Counted from the first letter of the stretch, positions 1 to 7,011 are shown. The stretch: 14,421 bases of DNA from CAVZLD01 sp964522605 (GCA_964522605.1 CAZFWV010000160.1:1-14421), one strand, 5' to 3'. The notes: generated from the sequence alone by a model not told the origin. Numbers and translations: made by a program.

Positions 1-54
1 ACCCCAGCCACCCTCGTTGGAAAACAACGAAGTTATTCTTGAGTCATCCCTAAG
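1..54. repeat. Right half of a REP-like palindromic repeat, cut by the window start
   Basis: Bases 1-49 match the reverse complement of 3021-3069 with only two internal mismatches and one at the edge. Bases 28-54 carry the same 27-bp terminal motif (core CTTGAGTCATCCCTAAG) that ends the complete element at 3150-3176. This is therefore a second copy of the same dispersed element, with its other arm outside the window. It has no coding potential of its own. Confidence 0.75.
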
Positions 55-257
55 GGCATCTGGCCCTCGCGACAACGAATGTGGCTCACGAAAACTCGCG
101 GTGCCAAAGAGTCGCCGCCGCCAAGAGATATAGAACCGTCATACCGCGCCGACCGCCGCCATTCCAGCGATTTTGAGTACGGAAATTACGATTCGGTCGA
201 TCCGCCGTCGTCCGCAGGGGCGGCGACTTCGCGAATCAACAATCGTCGCTCAGCACT

Positions 258-540
258 CGTCAATCAATTCGGTTCGCCGGACCGCCAGAACCGGCTTGGC
301 CCTCGGGAAGTTCCTTACCAACGATTTCGGCGAGCGTGGCCAGAACGTCGGTAAAACAGATCGTCTGCGCGGTGCGGGAACCGGCCGTCACGCTGCCTGG
401 CCAGCGGACGAGGAACGACATCCGGTGCCCGGCCTCCCAAGCGTCGCCTTTCAACCGCGAAGGCCACCGGCGGAATCGTGATGGAATCGCTGGATATCCG
501 TGTCGTACCAGACCGGTCCATTACCGGAGGTGAAGATCAG
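258..540 (-). pseudogene. Remnant of a formylglycine-type sulfatase (C-terminal part), frameshifted
   Basis: Read on the minus strand from about 540, the sequence gives LIFTSGNGPVWYDTDIQRFH followed by HDSAGGLRG. After a shift of one base near 454 it continues KGDAWEAGHR, FLVRWPG, and TICFTDVLATLAEIVGKELP, ending at a stop near 260. This order of motifs is typical of the C-terminal half of planctomycete arylsulfatases (sulfatase family, alkaline phosphatase superfamily). The frame break fits the loss of a single base before the expected Met codon (GGT-ATG-AAA became GGTTGAAA). The calcium-binding Asp of the usual TSDNG motif reads Gly here. The N-terminal half with the C-x-P-x-R formylglycine site is absent, as is a recognisable C-terminus. 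With about 90 residues left, no start and a frameshift, it cannot be functional. Identification is from recalled family motifs, not an alignment. Confidence 0.8.
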
Positions 541-556
541 TTTCTGCTTTCTCCCC

Positions 557-562
557 TATAAT
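557..562 (+). promoter_or_regulatory. Candidate sigma-70 -10 box (TATAAT) upstream of the peptidase-like gene
   Basis: A perfect TATAAT followed by G lies about 105 bases before the chosen start of the peptidase-like gene. No convincing -35 hexamer is found 16-18 bases upstream, so recognition would need an extended or activator-aided contact. It sits just beyond the edge of the sulfatase remnant. Transcription would start near 569 and would serve the two-gene operon downstream. Confidence 0.4.
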
Positions 563-667
563 GGGCGCTAGCGGACTCCAACGCAACGAGCTCTATCATC
601 GGACGTCGTGCGCACGAGATGACTCGTCGGACCGACGAGAACGGAAACCATGACGGCGGAATTCAGC

Positions 668-1540
668 ATGCGCTATAGGCCCTTGACCAAAACTCTGCTG
701 ATGAGCGTACCGTTCTTTCTCGGGGGCCTGCGCGTTCTGGATGCGACGGATCCGTTACCCACTCCTCGTTCCTCGTCCGAGAGACGACCGGACAGTTCCT
801 TTCACGTCGTCCAGGTTGCACCGTTCATCGTGATTGGCAACGAATCCCCCGCGACAGTTCAGCGGCGTGCAGAGGCGACGGTCGAATGGGCGGTTCGGCG
901 CCTGCAGCGGGAGTATTTCCCTCGCGATCCGCAGGACGAGATCGAAATCTGGCTCCTGAAAGACGCAGCCAGCTATCAGCGGTATTCGCGACAGCTGTTT
1001 GGCATCGAACCAACGACCCCGTTCGGTTACTACTCACAGCGTCATCGCGCCCTTGTGATGAACATTTCAACGGGTGGTGGTACGCTTGTCCACGAGCTCG
1101 TGCATCCCCTGATGGCGGCTAACTTTCCACAGTGTCCGACCTGGTTTGATGAGGGCCTGGCGTCGCTCTACGAGCAGTGCGGTGATCATGAGGGTCGGAT
1201 TTGGGGAAGAACCAACTGGCGGCTCAGGGGACTCCAACGAGCCATTCGCGACGGCCGACTGCGTGATTTCCAAACACTGTGCGCAACTCGGTCCGATGAG
1301 TTCTATCGCCATGGTCCGGCCGCGTTTTATGCCCAAGCACGCTATTTGTGTTACTATCTACAGGAAGTTGGCAAACTGCAGGAGTTCTACTGGAGTTTTC
1401 GTTCGTCGGTTGATCAAGATCCCACGGGATACCACACATTGCAGCGCACGCTGCAGATGACCGACATGAAACAGTTCCAGCAAGAGTGGGAGCAGTTCGT
1501 GCTCAATCTGGAGTATCCCGAACGGAGTCCCTCGCCGTGA
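668..1540 (+). CDS. Exported gluzincin-like protein (peptidase MA-like family)
   Basis: Probable zinc metallopeptidase outside the cytoplasm; substrate unknown. With ATG 668 the protein has 290 residues. It opens with a basic stretch and a hydrophobic segment (residues about 7-25) that looks like a signal peptide. HELVH at residues 142-146 is the HExxH zinc motif, and WFDEGLA at 159-165 supplies the downstream glutamate (E162), the gluzincin arrangement of peptidase MA-like (DUF1570-type) proteins. All three zinc ligands and the catalytic Glu are present. I prefer ATG 668 because GGCGGAA lies six bases before it and the signal peptide then begins properly; ATG 650 in the same frame is the alternative and adds six residues. 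The stop TGA overlaps the next gene's ATG by one base (TGATG), so the two are translationally coupled. The short catalytic domain (about 240 residues after export) could also serve a binding role. Confidence 0.8.
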   Translation: MRYRPLTKTLLMSVPFFLGGLRVLDATDPLPTPRSSSERRPDSSFHVVQVAPFIVIGNESPATVQRRAEATVEWAVRRLQREYFPRDPQDEIEIWLLKDAASYQRYSRQLFGIEPTTPFGYYSQRHRALVMNISTGGGTLVHELVHPLMAANFPQCPTWFDEGLASLYEQCGDHEGRIWGRTNWRLRGLQRAIRDGRLRDFQTLCATRSDEFYRHGPAAFYAQARYLCYYLQEVGKLQEFYWSFRSSVDQDPTGYHTLQRTLQMTDMKQFQQEWEQFVLNLEYPERSPSP

Positions 1541-2145
1541 TGCGCTCGATCGTGATGACCGTTGTGATCGCAGGGTTGGCATCCGGATCGCCTTGCGTCC
1601 GATCAACGCAGGGACAGGTCGTCCAATTGCCGACCTACCACGTGTTTTCAACCGGTTTTTCCGCGCTCGTGCCCGACCGCGGCGCCATGGTGCTGGGCGG
1701 TGTCGACCGCGCGGTTTCCATGACGAGATCGCGGACGACCGGACCGGGCCGAAACGTACGGATTTTGGAACACGGAATCCGTGGTCGAACGGCGGAAGCT
1801 CGGGTCACGATCCTCGATCATCGCGAATGGGATGCCGCCGTTCTGGCGCAAGCAACAGCGCCAAATCGGGTATTCAACAGTCCGAAGGCAGAACGAATTG
1901 CGCGAGGACTAGAACAATTCATCCCCACGGCATCCACGGCGGCACTGGCGGCCGAGGCGCGACGGCAGCAGAATCGGCAACACGCTGCGGCCAATCAAAA
2001 CGCACGGCAACTAATCGCCCAAGGCGACGTTTGCCGACAAAAAAACCAACCAGCGGCCGCACGCATTTTCTATCGCACGGCGTGGCGCGAGGGAAGCGGC
2101 GAGGTGCGCGCAATCGCGCAGGCACGAATGAAACAACTGAAGTAA
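1540..2145 (+). CDS. Exported hypothetical protein, coupled to the peptidase-like gene
   Basis: The ATG at 1540 shares a base with the upstream stop, so I choose it over an in-frame start at 1486 that would lie inside the previous gene. The 201-residue product starts MRSIVMTVVIAGLASG, a plausible signal peptide. Residues 44-58 read VPDRGAMVLGGVDRA, which resembles the 'VPDGGTxLLGG' motif of secretin-like and small exported planctomycete proteins; the resemblance is short and proves no function. Residues about 136-200 are Ala/Gln/Arg-rich and predicted helical, with one TPR-like pair (residues about 154-200, containing QGDVCRQKNQPAAARIFYRT). No catalytic motif is seen. Coupling suggests it works with, or is a target of, the peptidase-like protein. 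Function unknown. Confidence 0.75.
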   Translation: MRSIVMTVVIAGLASGSPCVRSTQGQVVQLPTYHVFSTGFSALVPDRGAMVLGGVDRAVSMTRSRTTGPGRNVRILEHGIRGRTAEARVTILDHREWDAAVLAQATAPNRVFNSPKAERIARGLEQFIPTASTAALAAEARRQQNRQHAAANQNARQLIAQGDVCRQKNQPAAARIFYRTAWREGSGEVRAIAQARMKQLK

Positions 2146-2146
2146 T

Positions 2147-2172
2147 TCGGCCCGCCGGACCGACAGGGCCGA
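2147..2172. terminator. Hairpin between convergent genes, possible bidirectional terminator
   Basis: TCGGCCC (2147-2153) pairs perfectly with GGGCCGA (2166-2172) around a 12-base loop. It lies in the 59-base gap between the exported hypothetical gene and the converging terC-like gene. There is no U-run on either strand, so intrinsic termination is uncertain. Confidence 0.35.
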
Positions 2173-2204
2173 TCAGAGTCGCAGGGCCGTGGGTTGATTA
2201 CGCT

Positions 2205-2999
2205 TTAAGCCGTTACTGCTTGGACACTGCGCAGTCGCATGTTCAGGAACTCCACCATTACGGCAAATGCCATCGCGAAATAGATGTACCCCTTGTTGAC
2301 GTGCGTCCCCAAACCTTCCGCGATCAGCATCACGCCAATCAGGATCAAGAAACTGAGCGCAAGCATCTTCAGGGTTGGGTGTCGGTGAACGAACTCTCCA
2401 ACGCGACTGGCAAACACAACCATGACGAGGATCGCGAGCACGATGGCGGTGATCATCACCCAGAGTTTGTCGCGCTTCACCATCCCCACGGCCGTGATGA
2501 CCGAATCCAGTGAGAACACGACATCCAACAAACCGATTTGGAGCAGCACACTGACAAAGCTAACGTTCGCTGGTTGTGGATTCGTGGATTCGTGGTCCTC
2601 CAGAATATGATGGATCTCGTGGACACTCTTGGCCACGAGAAACAAGCCACCGCCGAGCAGGATCAAGTCCCGCCAACTGACACCGTTCACCTTCTGCCAT
2701 ACTTCTTGCCAGTGCGCAACTGCCTGCAAGTCTTCCGGGTCGGGCCGATGAAACCACTCGCTGCGAATCCCGAGCGATTCGAGCGTGAATACGGGCTCCT
2801 CAAGGCTCAGAATCCAACTCAAAGTCAACAACAGAAGAAGCCGCAGGATAAGGGCCAGGCCGAGTCCCAGACGCCACGCATGAGGCCGCTGGGAATCGGG
2901 TAATCGTCCCGTGACAATCGTGATGAACACGATGTTATCGATCCCCAACACAATCTCCATCGCCGTGAGCATGAAGAGGGCGATCAGTGCTTCAGCCAT
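2205..2999 (-). CDS. TerC-family integral membrane protein
   Basis: A 264-residue inner-membrane protein of the TerC family (named from tellurite resistance; members are linked to Mn/Ca or other cation handling). About seven hydrophobic segments are visible, near residues 4-28, 44-65, 110-124, 148-172, 180-197, 209-228 and 236-252. The two family hallmarks with acidic residues inside the membrane are present: MEIVLGIDNIVF (E15, D21) and LLDVVFSLDSV (D159, D165). The soluble loop at about 66-109 is somewhat long. The start is ATG 2999, preceded by AGGAGA on the minus strand 9-10 bases upstream. The open frame runs on to 3488, but that stretch translates the palindromic repeat and has no family similarity. 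The repeat begins only about 17 bases before the start codon, so any promoter must lie within or beyond it. Substrate unknown. Confidence 0.92.
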   Translation of the reverse strand: MAEALIALFMLTAMEIVLGIDNIVFITIVTGRLPDSQRPHAWRLGLGLALILRLLLLLTLSWILSLEEPVFTLESLGIRSEWFHRPDPEDLQAVAHWQEVWQKVNGVSWRDLILLGGGLFLVAKSVHEIHHILEDHESTNPQPANVSFVSVLLQIGLLDVVFSLDSVITAVGMVKRDKLWVMITAIVLAILVMVVFASRVGEFVHRHPTLKMLALSFLILIGVMLIAEGLGTHVNKGYIYFAMAFAVMVEFLNMRLRSVQAVTA

Positions 3000-3008
3000 G
3001 TTCTGGCT

Positions 3009-3014
3009 TCTCCT
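3009..3014 (-). promoter_or_regulatory. Ribosome binding site of the terC-like gene
   Basis: On the minus strand the sequence reads AGGAGA, followed by nine bases and then ATG 2999. It decides the start in a frame open for another 490 bases upstream. It abuts the end of the palindromic repeat at 3016. Confidence 0.7.
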
Positions 3015-3015
3015 G

Positions 3016-3171
<156 letters not shown>

Positions 3172-3176
<5 letters not shown>

Positions 3177-3480
3177 CGCAAAAAAGTTCTCGTCCGAGCT
3201 CCAAACTGCTTGCCGGTAGCTCGCGCCACCCATCGGAATGCTCAGAGTGTTGTCGAACGAGCTCGACCAAAGCAAGTGCCCGCGGCAGGAGAAATCGCGA
3301 CGTGAGAGGATGAACCGCGAATTGGTACGAGGCACGCCGCTGGCCAATCTGTCGCCCGTCGATCTGGATGGCTCCCCGGCAGGCCAACTCCAGGCTGCGG
3401 ATTCCAACGGCTTGCCGACTGAAAACGCGTTGTCTAATGACGGCGAAGACACGTCCAAAAAGTGAACGTGATCCTCCCAT
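3172..3480 (-). CDS. Doubtful hypothetical ORF, 102 residues
   Basis: An open frame from ATG 3480 to a TAG at 3172-3174. The product is Arg/Leu-rich (for example VFSRQAVGIRSLELACRGA and FLLPRALALVELVRQ) and I recognise no family. There is no good Shine-Dalgarno sequence before ATG 3480. Its stop codon is supplied by the terminal motif of the palindromic repeat, which suggests that the element landed at or in the end of an older gene, or that the ORF is chance. It would be divergent from the MaoC-like gene and upstream of the terC-like gene on the same strand. Other frames over 3180-3480 are also open and none is better. Treat as possible only. Confidence 0.25.
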
Positions 3481-3503
3481 TTTGCCAAAGATTAAAAGAA
3501 AGG

Positions 3504-3531
3504 TTGGAATCTTCTCGGTTTCGCTTATATT
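3504..3531 (+). promoter_or_regulatory. Candidate sigma-70 promoter of the MaoC-like gene
   Basis: TTGGAA (3504-3509) and TATATT (3526-3531) are separated by 16 bases, in an AT-richer stretch than its surroundings, about 90 bases before ATG 3621. The hexamers match the consensus at 4/6 (TTGGAA against TTGACA) and 5/6 (TATATT against TATAAT). Confidence 0.45.
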
Positions 3532-3620
3532 CGGTGTTTGCGGCGGTTGTCTCTTGTCCGGTTCGTGACCGTGCGCGAACGAGTTGGCGAGACTTGTCCG
3601 GAGAGAAGGAACAATCGAAC

Positions 3621-4136
3621 ATGCCGGAGCACCTGTACTTTGAGGATCTCAAGCGCGGGGACCGGTGGGTAAGTCCAGCCCGGACGGTGTCCGAAGCCGA
3701 TGTGATGGACTTTGCGCAACTGACGGGCGATTTCAATCCGCTCCATGTGGATGAAGAGTTTGCCCGCCGGTCGCCGTTCGGTCGCCCGATTGCTCACGGC
3801 CTGTTGGGCCTCTCCTTCGTTGCGGGACTGGCCAGCAACAGCCCCTTGGTGCACACCGTAGCTTTTCTAAGTGTCCACGATTGGCGTTTTCTCAAGCCGC
3901 TCTATTTCGACGATCGCGTCCACGTCGTCACGGAAGTGATCAACACGGAATCTCAAGGCCGCAAGCGGGGCCGCGTGATCTGGCAGCGCTCGCTGGTCAA
4001 CCAGCGGGGCGAGACCGTTCAGCGAGGCCAGACGGAAACACTTGTCGCACGTCGGACTCCGATCCCGCGCGGGGCCTTGTCGGAGTCGGAATCACAGGAC
4101 GAAGTGACTCGCGTGCTGGCTGGCGGCGTTTCGTAG
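3621..4136 (+). CDS. MaoC-like (R)-hydratase, hot-dog fold
   Basis: A 171-residue single-domain MaoC/FAS1-hydratase-type protein, likely a cytoplasmic enoyl-CoA hydratase or related thioester dehydratase. Residues 31-45 read FAQLTGDFNPLHVDE, the hydratase-2 motif with catalytic Asp37 and His42. FGRPIAHGLLGLSFVAGL follows at 53-70, the conserved substrate-cavity helix with the usual 'IAHG' turn. VHDWRFLKPLYFDDRV (85-100) is the second conserved strand region. ATG 3621 is preceded by AAGGA 11 bases upstream and begins the family's usual 'YFEDLxxGD' N-terminus. The frame is open back to 3462 without similarity. The last 25 residues or so form a polar tail outside the fold. It stands alone, with no fatty-acid or PHA genes nearby, so the substrate cannot be inferred. 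Confidence 0.9.
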   Translation: MPEHLYFEDLKRGDRWVSPARTVSEADVMDFAQLTGDFNPLHVDEEFARRSPFGRPIAHGLLGLSFVAGLASNSPLVHTVAFLSVHDWRFLKPLYFDDRVHVVTEVINTESQGRKRGRVIWQRSLVNQRGETVQRGQTETLVARRTPIPRGALSESESQDEVTRVLAGGVS

Positions 4137-4500
4137 AACACCACGTTTTCTTTTTTCCTTTTCCCGCTCCCGATTCGTCCCCGAGTCACCGAGCTCGTGC
4201 AGCTTTTTGCGTGGTGGTTTTTCCAGGGTCCCCGAACCGGATTCGTGGCGTTTCGGGGTGCATGTCAGCTACTGTGGATTTGACCTGCGATTCGAAAGGT
4301 CCGTAGGAAGACCGGGAAATTGTGCGAATGTTGACGTTTCCGACTCCAGCGCAAGTCGGCAGAAGCGGACATGCACGCCGGCACACCTGGTCGTGCCACG
4401 CGCATCGGCGCTACACACGCGAAGTGGGCTGGATCGCACATACATCGCTCCATTCCCAGCCGAATCCTAGCAATTCCGCTTGCCGGCTGACGTTTTTTCT
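4137..4500. other. Non-coding stretch upstream of the receiver/CBS operon
   Basis: No ORF here has a recognisable product or a good ribosome binding site. A T-rich patch follows the MaoC-like stop (about 4144-4165). A short hairpin, CCCCGAA (4230-4236) with TTCGGGG (4252-4258) around 15 bases, is visible but has no U-run. The length leaves room for upstream activator sites of the sigma-54 promoter at 4505; I can define none from sequence alone. Confidence 0.5.
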
Positions 4501-4504
4501 TCGA

Positions 4505-4520
4505 CGGCACGAGCTTTGCA
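4505..4520 (+). promoter_or_regulatory. Near-consensus sigma-54 (RpoN) promoter
   Basis: CGGCACGAGCTTTGCA matches the -24/-12 consensus TGGCACG-N4-TTGCA at every specified position except the first T. The GG at 4506-4507 and the GC at 4518-4519 are exactly 10 bases apart, as required. A T-run (4494-4499) lies just upstream. Transcription would start near 4530, giving a leader of about 43 bases before ATG 4573 and the receiver/CBS gene pair. Use of this site implies an enhancer-binding activator elsewhere in the genome. Confidence 0.65.
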
Positions 4521-4572
4521 GAATACGGGCGCTCAGTGAACGGGATTTCTTCTGATCGAATTGGCGGACAGC

Positions 4573-4944
4573 ATGCAGATTCGGGTGTTGATTGCAGAGC
4601 CAGACGGGCCATTGCTGGAAACTTACGAACGCTTTCTTTCGCGGCAGGGCTTCGATCTCGTGACGGCCAGCAGTGGACCGGAGTGCGTCAACGCGCTGCG
4701 TCAGCAGCCTGCCGATGTTCTGCTCTTGGAGCCGGATCTGCCCGATGGATGGGGGCAACGTCTGCTGCGGATGATGCACGATCGCGAGCTACCGGTGATT
4801 CCGGTGATTGTGTTATCGCGACGCGATGAACTGTTGGAGAGTCCGTCGGTCTGTGTCACCTTTCACAAACCGACTTCCTTGTCGCTCATCGCGGGGAAGA
4901 TCCGCGAGCTTGTGGGAGCCAATGGATCGGCGGACCGTACCTGA
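4573..4944 (+). CDS. Atypical stand-alone receiver-domain protein
   Basis: A 123-residue protein consisting of one CheY-like receiver domain and no output domain. Residues 4-9 (RVLIAE) form the first strand, with the acidic pocket given by E9 and D11 instead of the usual Asp pair. DVLLLEPDLPDGWG (48-61) aligns with the D-x-x-x-P-x-x-x-G loop, so E53 occupies the phospho-acceptor position. The later switch residue S82 (VIVLSRRDE) and the conserved Lys99 (FHKP) are kept. Glu at the acceptor site suggests a receiver that is not phosphorylated in the usual way or mimics the active form. I choose ATG 4573 (MQIRVLIAEPDG); an in-frame TTG at 4561 is possible and adds four residues. The gene is the first of a pair with the CBS protein, 17 bases apart, behind a sigma-54 promoter. 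Partner and output unknown. Confidence 0.85.
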   Translation: MQIRVLIAEPDGPLLETYERFLSRQGFDLVTASSGPECVNALRQQPADVLLLEPDLPDGWGQRLLRMMHDRELPVIPVIVLSRRDELLESPSVCVTFHKPTSLSLIAGKIRELVGANGSADRT

Positions 4945-4961
4945 CGGAAAGGAGTGATTCC

Positions 4962-5396
4962 ATGTCCGTAGGACGTCTCTGCATACGCGAGGTGGATTTG
5001 GCAGATCCTGACGAGGCGGTGCAGCGGGCCGCTCGTCGAATGCTCGACCGCAACGTCGGATGCCTCGTGGTCCTGGGGTCGGCCGGCGAGCCGTTGGGAA
5101 TTCTGACCGACCGCGACGTCGCACTGCGGGTGGTTGCCGAGGGACGAGACGGTGGCGCAACGAGGGTGGCCGAGGTCATGACCCCCGCGCCGGATGCGAT
5201 TCACGAGGACCTGCCCTTGGAAATGGCACTATCGCACATGCGTGCCGGTCCATTTCGGCGATTGCCCGTCGTCGACAACGACGGCAAACTGATCGGCCTG
5301 ATCAGCCTGGACGATATCCTGGACCTGCTGGCCGAGGAGTTTCGTGAAGTCGGCTGCCTGCTGCGGCAAGAGGGACCGCGCAGTCTCGCGGAGTGA
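4962..5396 (+). CDS. Two-CBS-domain protein
   Basis: A 144-residue cytoplasmic protein made of a CBS-domain pair (Bateman module), which in this family binds adenine nucleotides or related ligands and signals cellular energy or ligand state. Domain 1 spans about residues 5-65, with GILTDRDVALRVV near 47-59; domain 2 spans about 70-127, with RRLPVVDNDGKLIGLISLDD. The last 17 residues are polar. The start ATG 4962 has a strong AAAGGAG Shine-Dalgarno sequence. It follows the receiver gene by 17 bases on the same strand, so the two are probably co-transcribed. No catalytic domain is fused to it, so it must act through a partner. The stop is 87 bases before the large palindrome that separates it from the opposing operon. 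Confidence 0.9.
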   Translation: MSVGRLCIREVDLADPDEAVQRAARRMLDRNVGCLVVLGSAGEPLGILTDRDVALRVVAEGRDGGATRVAEVMTPAPDAIHEDLPLEMALSHMRAGPFRRLPVVDNDGKLIGLISLDDILDLLAEEFREVGCLLRQEGPRSLAE

Positions 5397-5482
5397 ATTG
5401 GTCGACCACGGAACTGTCCGCTCCGCGGCGCGAACAAAGATGATGTCGTTATCGCGGCAGCCAACCGGGCGACCAGCGCGAG

Positions 5483-5606
5483 TTTTGAAGTTGCACGTAG
5501 CCGAATTCGTGAGAATTCGGAGGTTTCGAGCTGGAGATCCCTCAAACTAGCGCCTCCGAATTCTCACGAATTCGGCTACGTGCGGACGAAGTGTGCAACT
5601 TCAAAA
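5483..5606. repeat. Nested palindrome between convergent operons
   Basis: A perfect 31-bp inverted repeat: 5493-5523 pairs with 5553-5583 around a 29-base centre. Outside a 10-base bulge (5584-5593), a further 13 bases pair (5483-5495 with 5594-5606). Each arm contains its own small hairpin, CCGAATTC-GTGA-GAATTCGG, and the other arm carries the complement with a TCAC loop. The element can therefore fold as one long stem or two short ones. It lies in the 253-base gap between the CBS gene (ends 5396) and the DUF4190-type gene (ends 5650). Possible roles are bidirectional terminator, RNA 3'-end stabiliser or non-autonomous repeat. It differs in sequence from the repeat at 3016-3176. Confidence 0.85.
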
Positions 5607-5649
5607 AGCGCCAGCGAGGGAGACTCATCCCGACGGTTTCGATCGACGG

Positions 5650-6369
5650 TCAGGGCGCGAGTTGACTGTCGATGAGATCGGCATCGGCCATTCCCAGCAC
5701 GGTCCAGTAAACGACATCCTGTTGCGTATCGCGCGCCACGCGAACCTGGGCGTGGGCAACCGGCTCCTTCTGGTCGGCGCGATACAGCAAGAAGCGCTGT
5801 GTAATCTGGCAAGAGTTGTTCACGAAGAACATTCCCAGGCTCTCTTGAAAGCGCGCGCGTCCTTCGGTCCCCAACTCCACGAGATCTTCCGCGATCCCAC
5901 GACTGAAGTAGGTCTGCATTTCCGTCAGATCTTCCGGACTGTTCTGATAATACTCATCGAGCAACGTTCCTTCTGGCTGGCGCAAGTAGTAATCCAGCGT
6001 CGCTTGATGAGCCACCTCTAACTCGCCCTGAAAAACGTACTGAAACCACTGTTCAATGAATTCGCGCGCCTGCCGGTTCAGGATCCAGCGATCACAATAG
6101 TAACGACTCGGCGCCCAGGTACCGAACACGAGGGCCAGCGTCAAACCGATCAAGGCAGCTTTGCGTCCCACGAATTCCTCGGGCTGTCGCTGAATGCGTC
6201 GCAGCGCCCAGAGGCTGCAAACGATTGCCGGAAGCGGAACGATCCATGCGCCCGGATGCGCCAGCGCGACGACGGACAGGATTCCCAACAGCAGGGCCAG
6301 CACAGCCAGTCCGCTGAGGGAGCGATATTCCACCTGATCGTCCGGTACAGAAGCAGAGGTCGGCATCAT
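5650..6369 (-). CDS. DUF4190-type membrane protein
   Basis: A 239-residue protein with a short polar N-terminus, hydrophobic segments near 20-36, 41-56 and 70-84, and a basic loop between the second and third (LRRIQRQPEEFVGRKAALIG). This matches the DUF4190 pattern common in planctomycetes. The rest (about 85-239) is soluble, probably outside the cytoplasm, and acidic with many aromatic residues (for example IEQWFQYVFQGELEVAHQAT), resembling an NTF2-like or DUF4878-like module only loosely. No catalytic motif is seen. The start is one of two adjacent ATGs (6369 or 6366), 12 bases after the CvpA-like stop with no clear Shine-Dalgarno sequence, so translation is probably coupled. It is the last gene of the hisF-pilT-like operon. 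Function unknown. Confidence 0.85.
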   Translation of the reverse strand: MMPTSASVPDDQVEYRSLSGLAVLALLLGILSVVALAHPGAWIVPLPAIVCSLWALRRIQRQPEEFVGRKAALIGLTLALVFGTWAPSRYYCDRWILNRQAREFIEQWFQYVFQGELEVAHQATLDYYLRQPEGTLLDEYYQNSPEDLTEMQTYFSRGIAEDLVELGTEGRARFQESLGMFFVNNSCQITQRFLLYRADQKEPVAHAQVRVARDTQQDVVYWTVLGMADADLIDSQLAP

Positions 6370-6381
6370 CCCGGAAGCCTG

Positions 6382-7011
6382 TTATTGCAGCGGAGGCCGT
6401 GCGGGACCTCGTCGTCCAGTGCCTACGCGCAGCGTCGGCATCTTCGAGAATTGTTCACGGCGGGCCCCGTACTTGAGGATGAACTCGCTCTGAGGATCAA
6501 ACACGTTCGGCGGAGACGTTGCCAGGGCGCCTTGCGAGCGACTCTGCATGAAGCCGAGCCAGAGGCGATCGGGGGAGAGAAAGAAATTGCTGGACGTCGG
6601 CGTTTTCTGGAACGCTCCCCCGAAGTGGTTTCGCACGAGTGGTGCGGTGTGCAGGGAGAGCAGGAAGAAGCAGACGACAACCCACCCCGTGACCGCTGCC
6701 ACACCAATTCGACCAAACTGCTCGACGGGCTTTTTGAACCGAACCCGGGTCTGGGAAAACTGATCGGTGGCGGTGCGGAGTACGGTGACGCTCAGGGCAA
6801 ACAATCCCCAAAGCGAAAGAAAATCCCAGAAGTACGTGTAGCTGGGGGCCTGCTCATCCAGGAATTTCGCCAGCGGTTCAAAGTAATTTGTGGCGATGAT
6901 TGCCGCAATGACCGTATTGATCAACGACAGCGTATTGCTCCACAATCCTTCCGACAACATCATCGCGATGCAGGTGATGATGATCGCAAAGATGAAAATA
7001 TTCAGCATCAT
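6382..7011 (-). CDS. CvpA-like integral membrane protein
   Basis: A 209-residue protein with four likely membrane segments (about 3-20, 26-42, 62-80 and 102-121), followed by a polar, proline- and arginine-rich tail of about 80 residues. Topology and length of the membrane part fit the CvpA family, first named for colicin V production in E. coli and now tied more broadly to envelope homeostasis. The helix end after the third segment (TVLRTATDQF) and the GVAAVTGWVVVCFFLL segment fit the family. Starts are paired ATGs at 7011 and 7008; AGAGGAA lies 9 bases upstream on the minus strand. It begins 20 bases after the stop of the PilB-like gene and ends 12 bases before the DUF4190-type gene. Identity rests on topology and a few motifs, so it is less certain than its neighbours. 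Confidence 0.75.
   Translation of the reverse strand: MMLNIFIFAIIITCIAMMLSEGLWSNTLSLINTVIAAIIATNYFEPLAKFLDEQAPSYTYFWDFLSLWGLFALSVTVLRTATDQFSQTRVRFKKPVEQFGRIGVAAVTGWVVVCFFLLSLHTAPLVRNHFGGAFQKTPTSSNFFLSPDRLWLGFMQSRSQGALATSPPNVFDPQSEFILKYGARREQFSKMPTLRVGTGRRGPARPPLQ

Noticed and set aside
2205..2513. Plus-strand frame continuing past the exported hypothetical gene (part of 1593-2513)
   Set aside because: It crosses two convergent genes in the wrong frame and strand and gives an Arg/His/Asp-rich product.
3462..3620. N-terminal extension of the MaoC-like frame
   Set aside because: It spans the likely promoter and lacks similarity; ATG 3621 has an upstream AAGGA and the family's normal N-terminus.
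4230..4258. Terminator for the MaoC-like gene
   Set aside because: Seven-base stem with a 15-base loop, no U-run, and about 95 bases after the stop; not convincing.
4265..4612. 115-codon minus-strand ORF
   Set aside because: No ribosome binding site or motif, and it runs antisense across the sigma-54 promoter and the receiver gene start.
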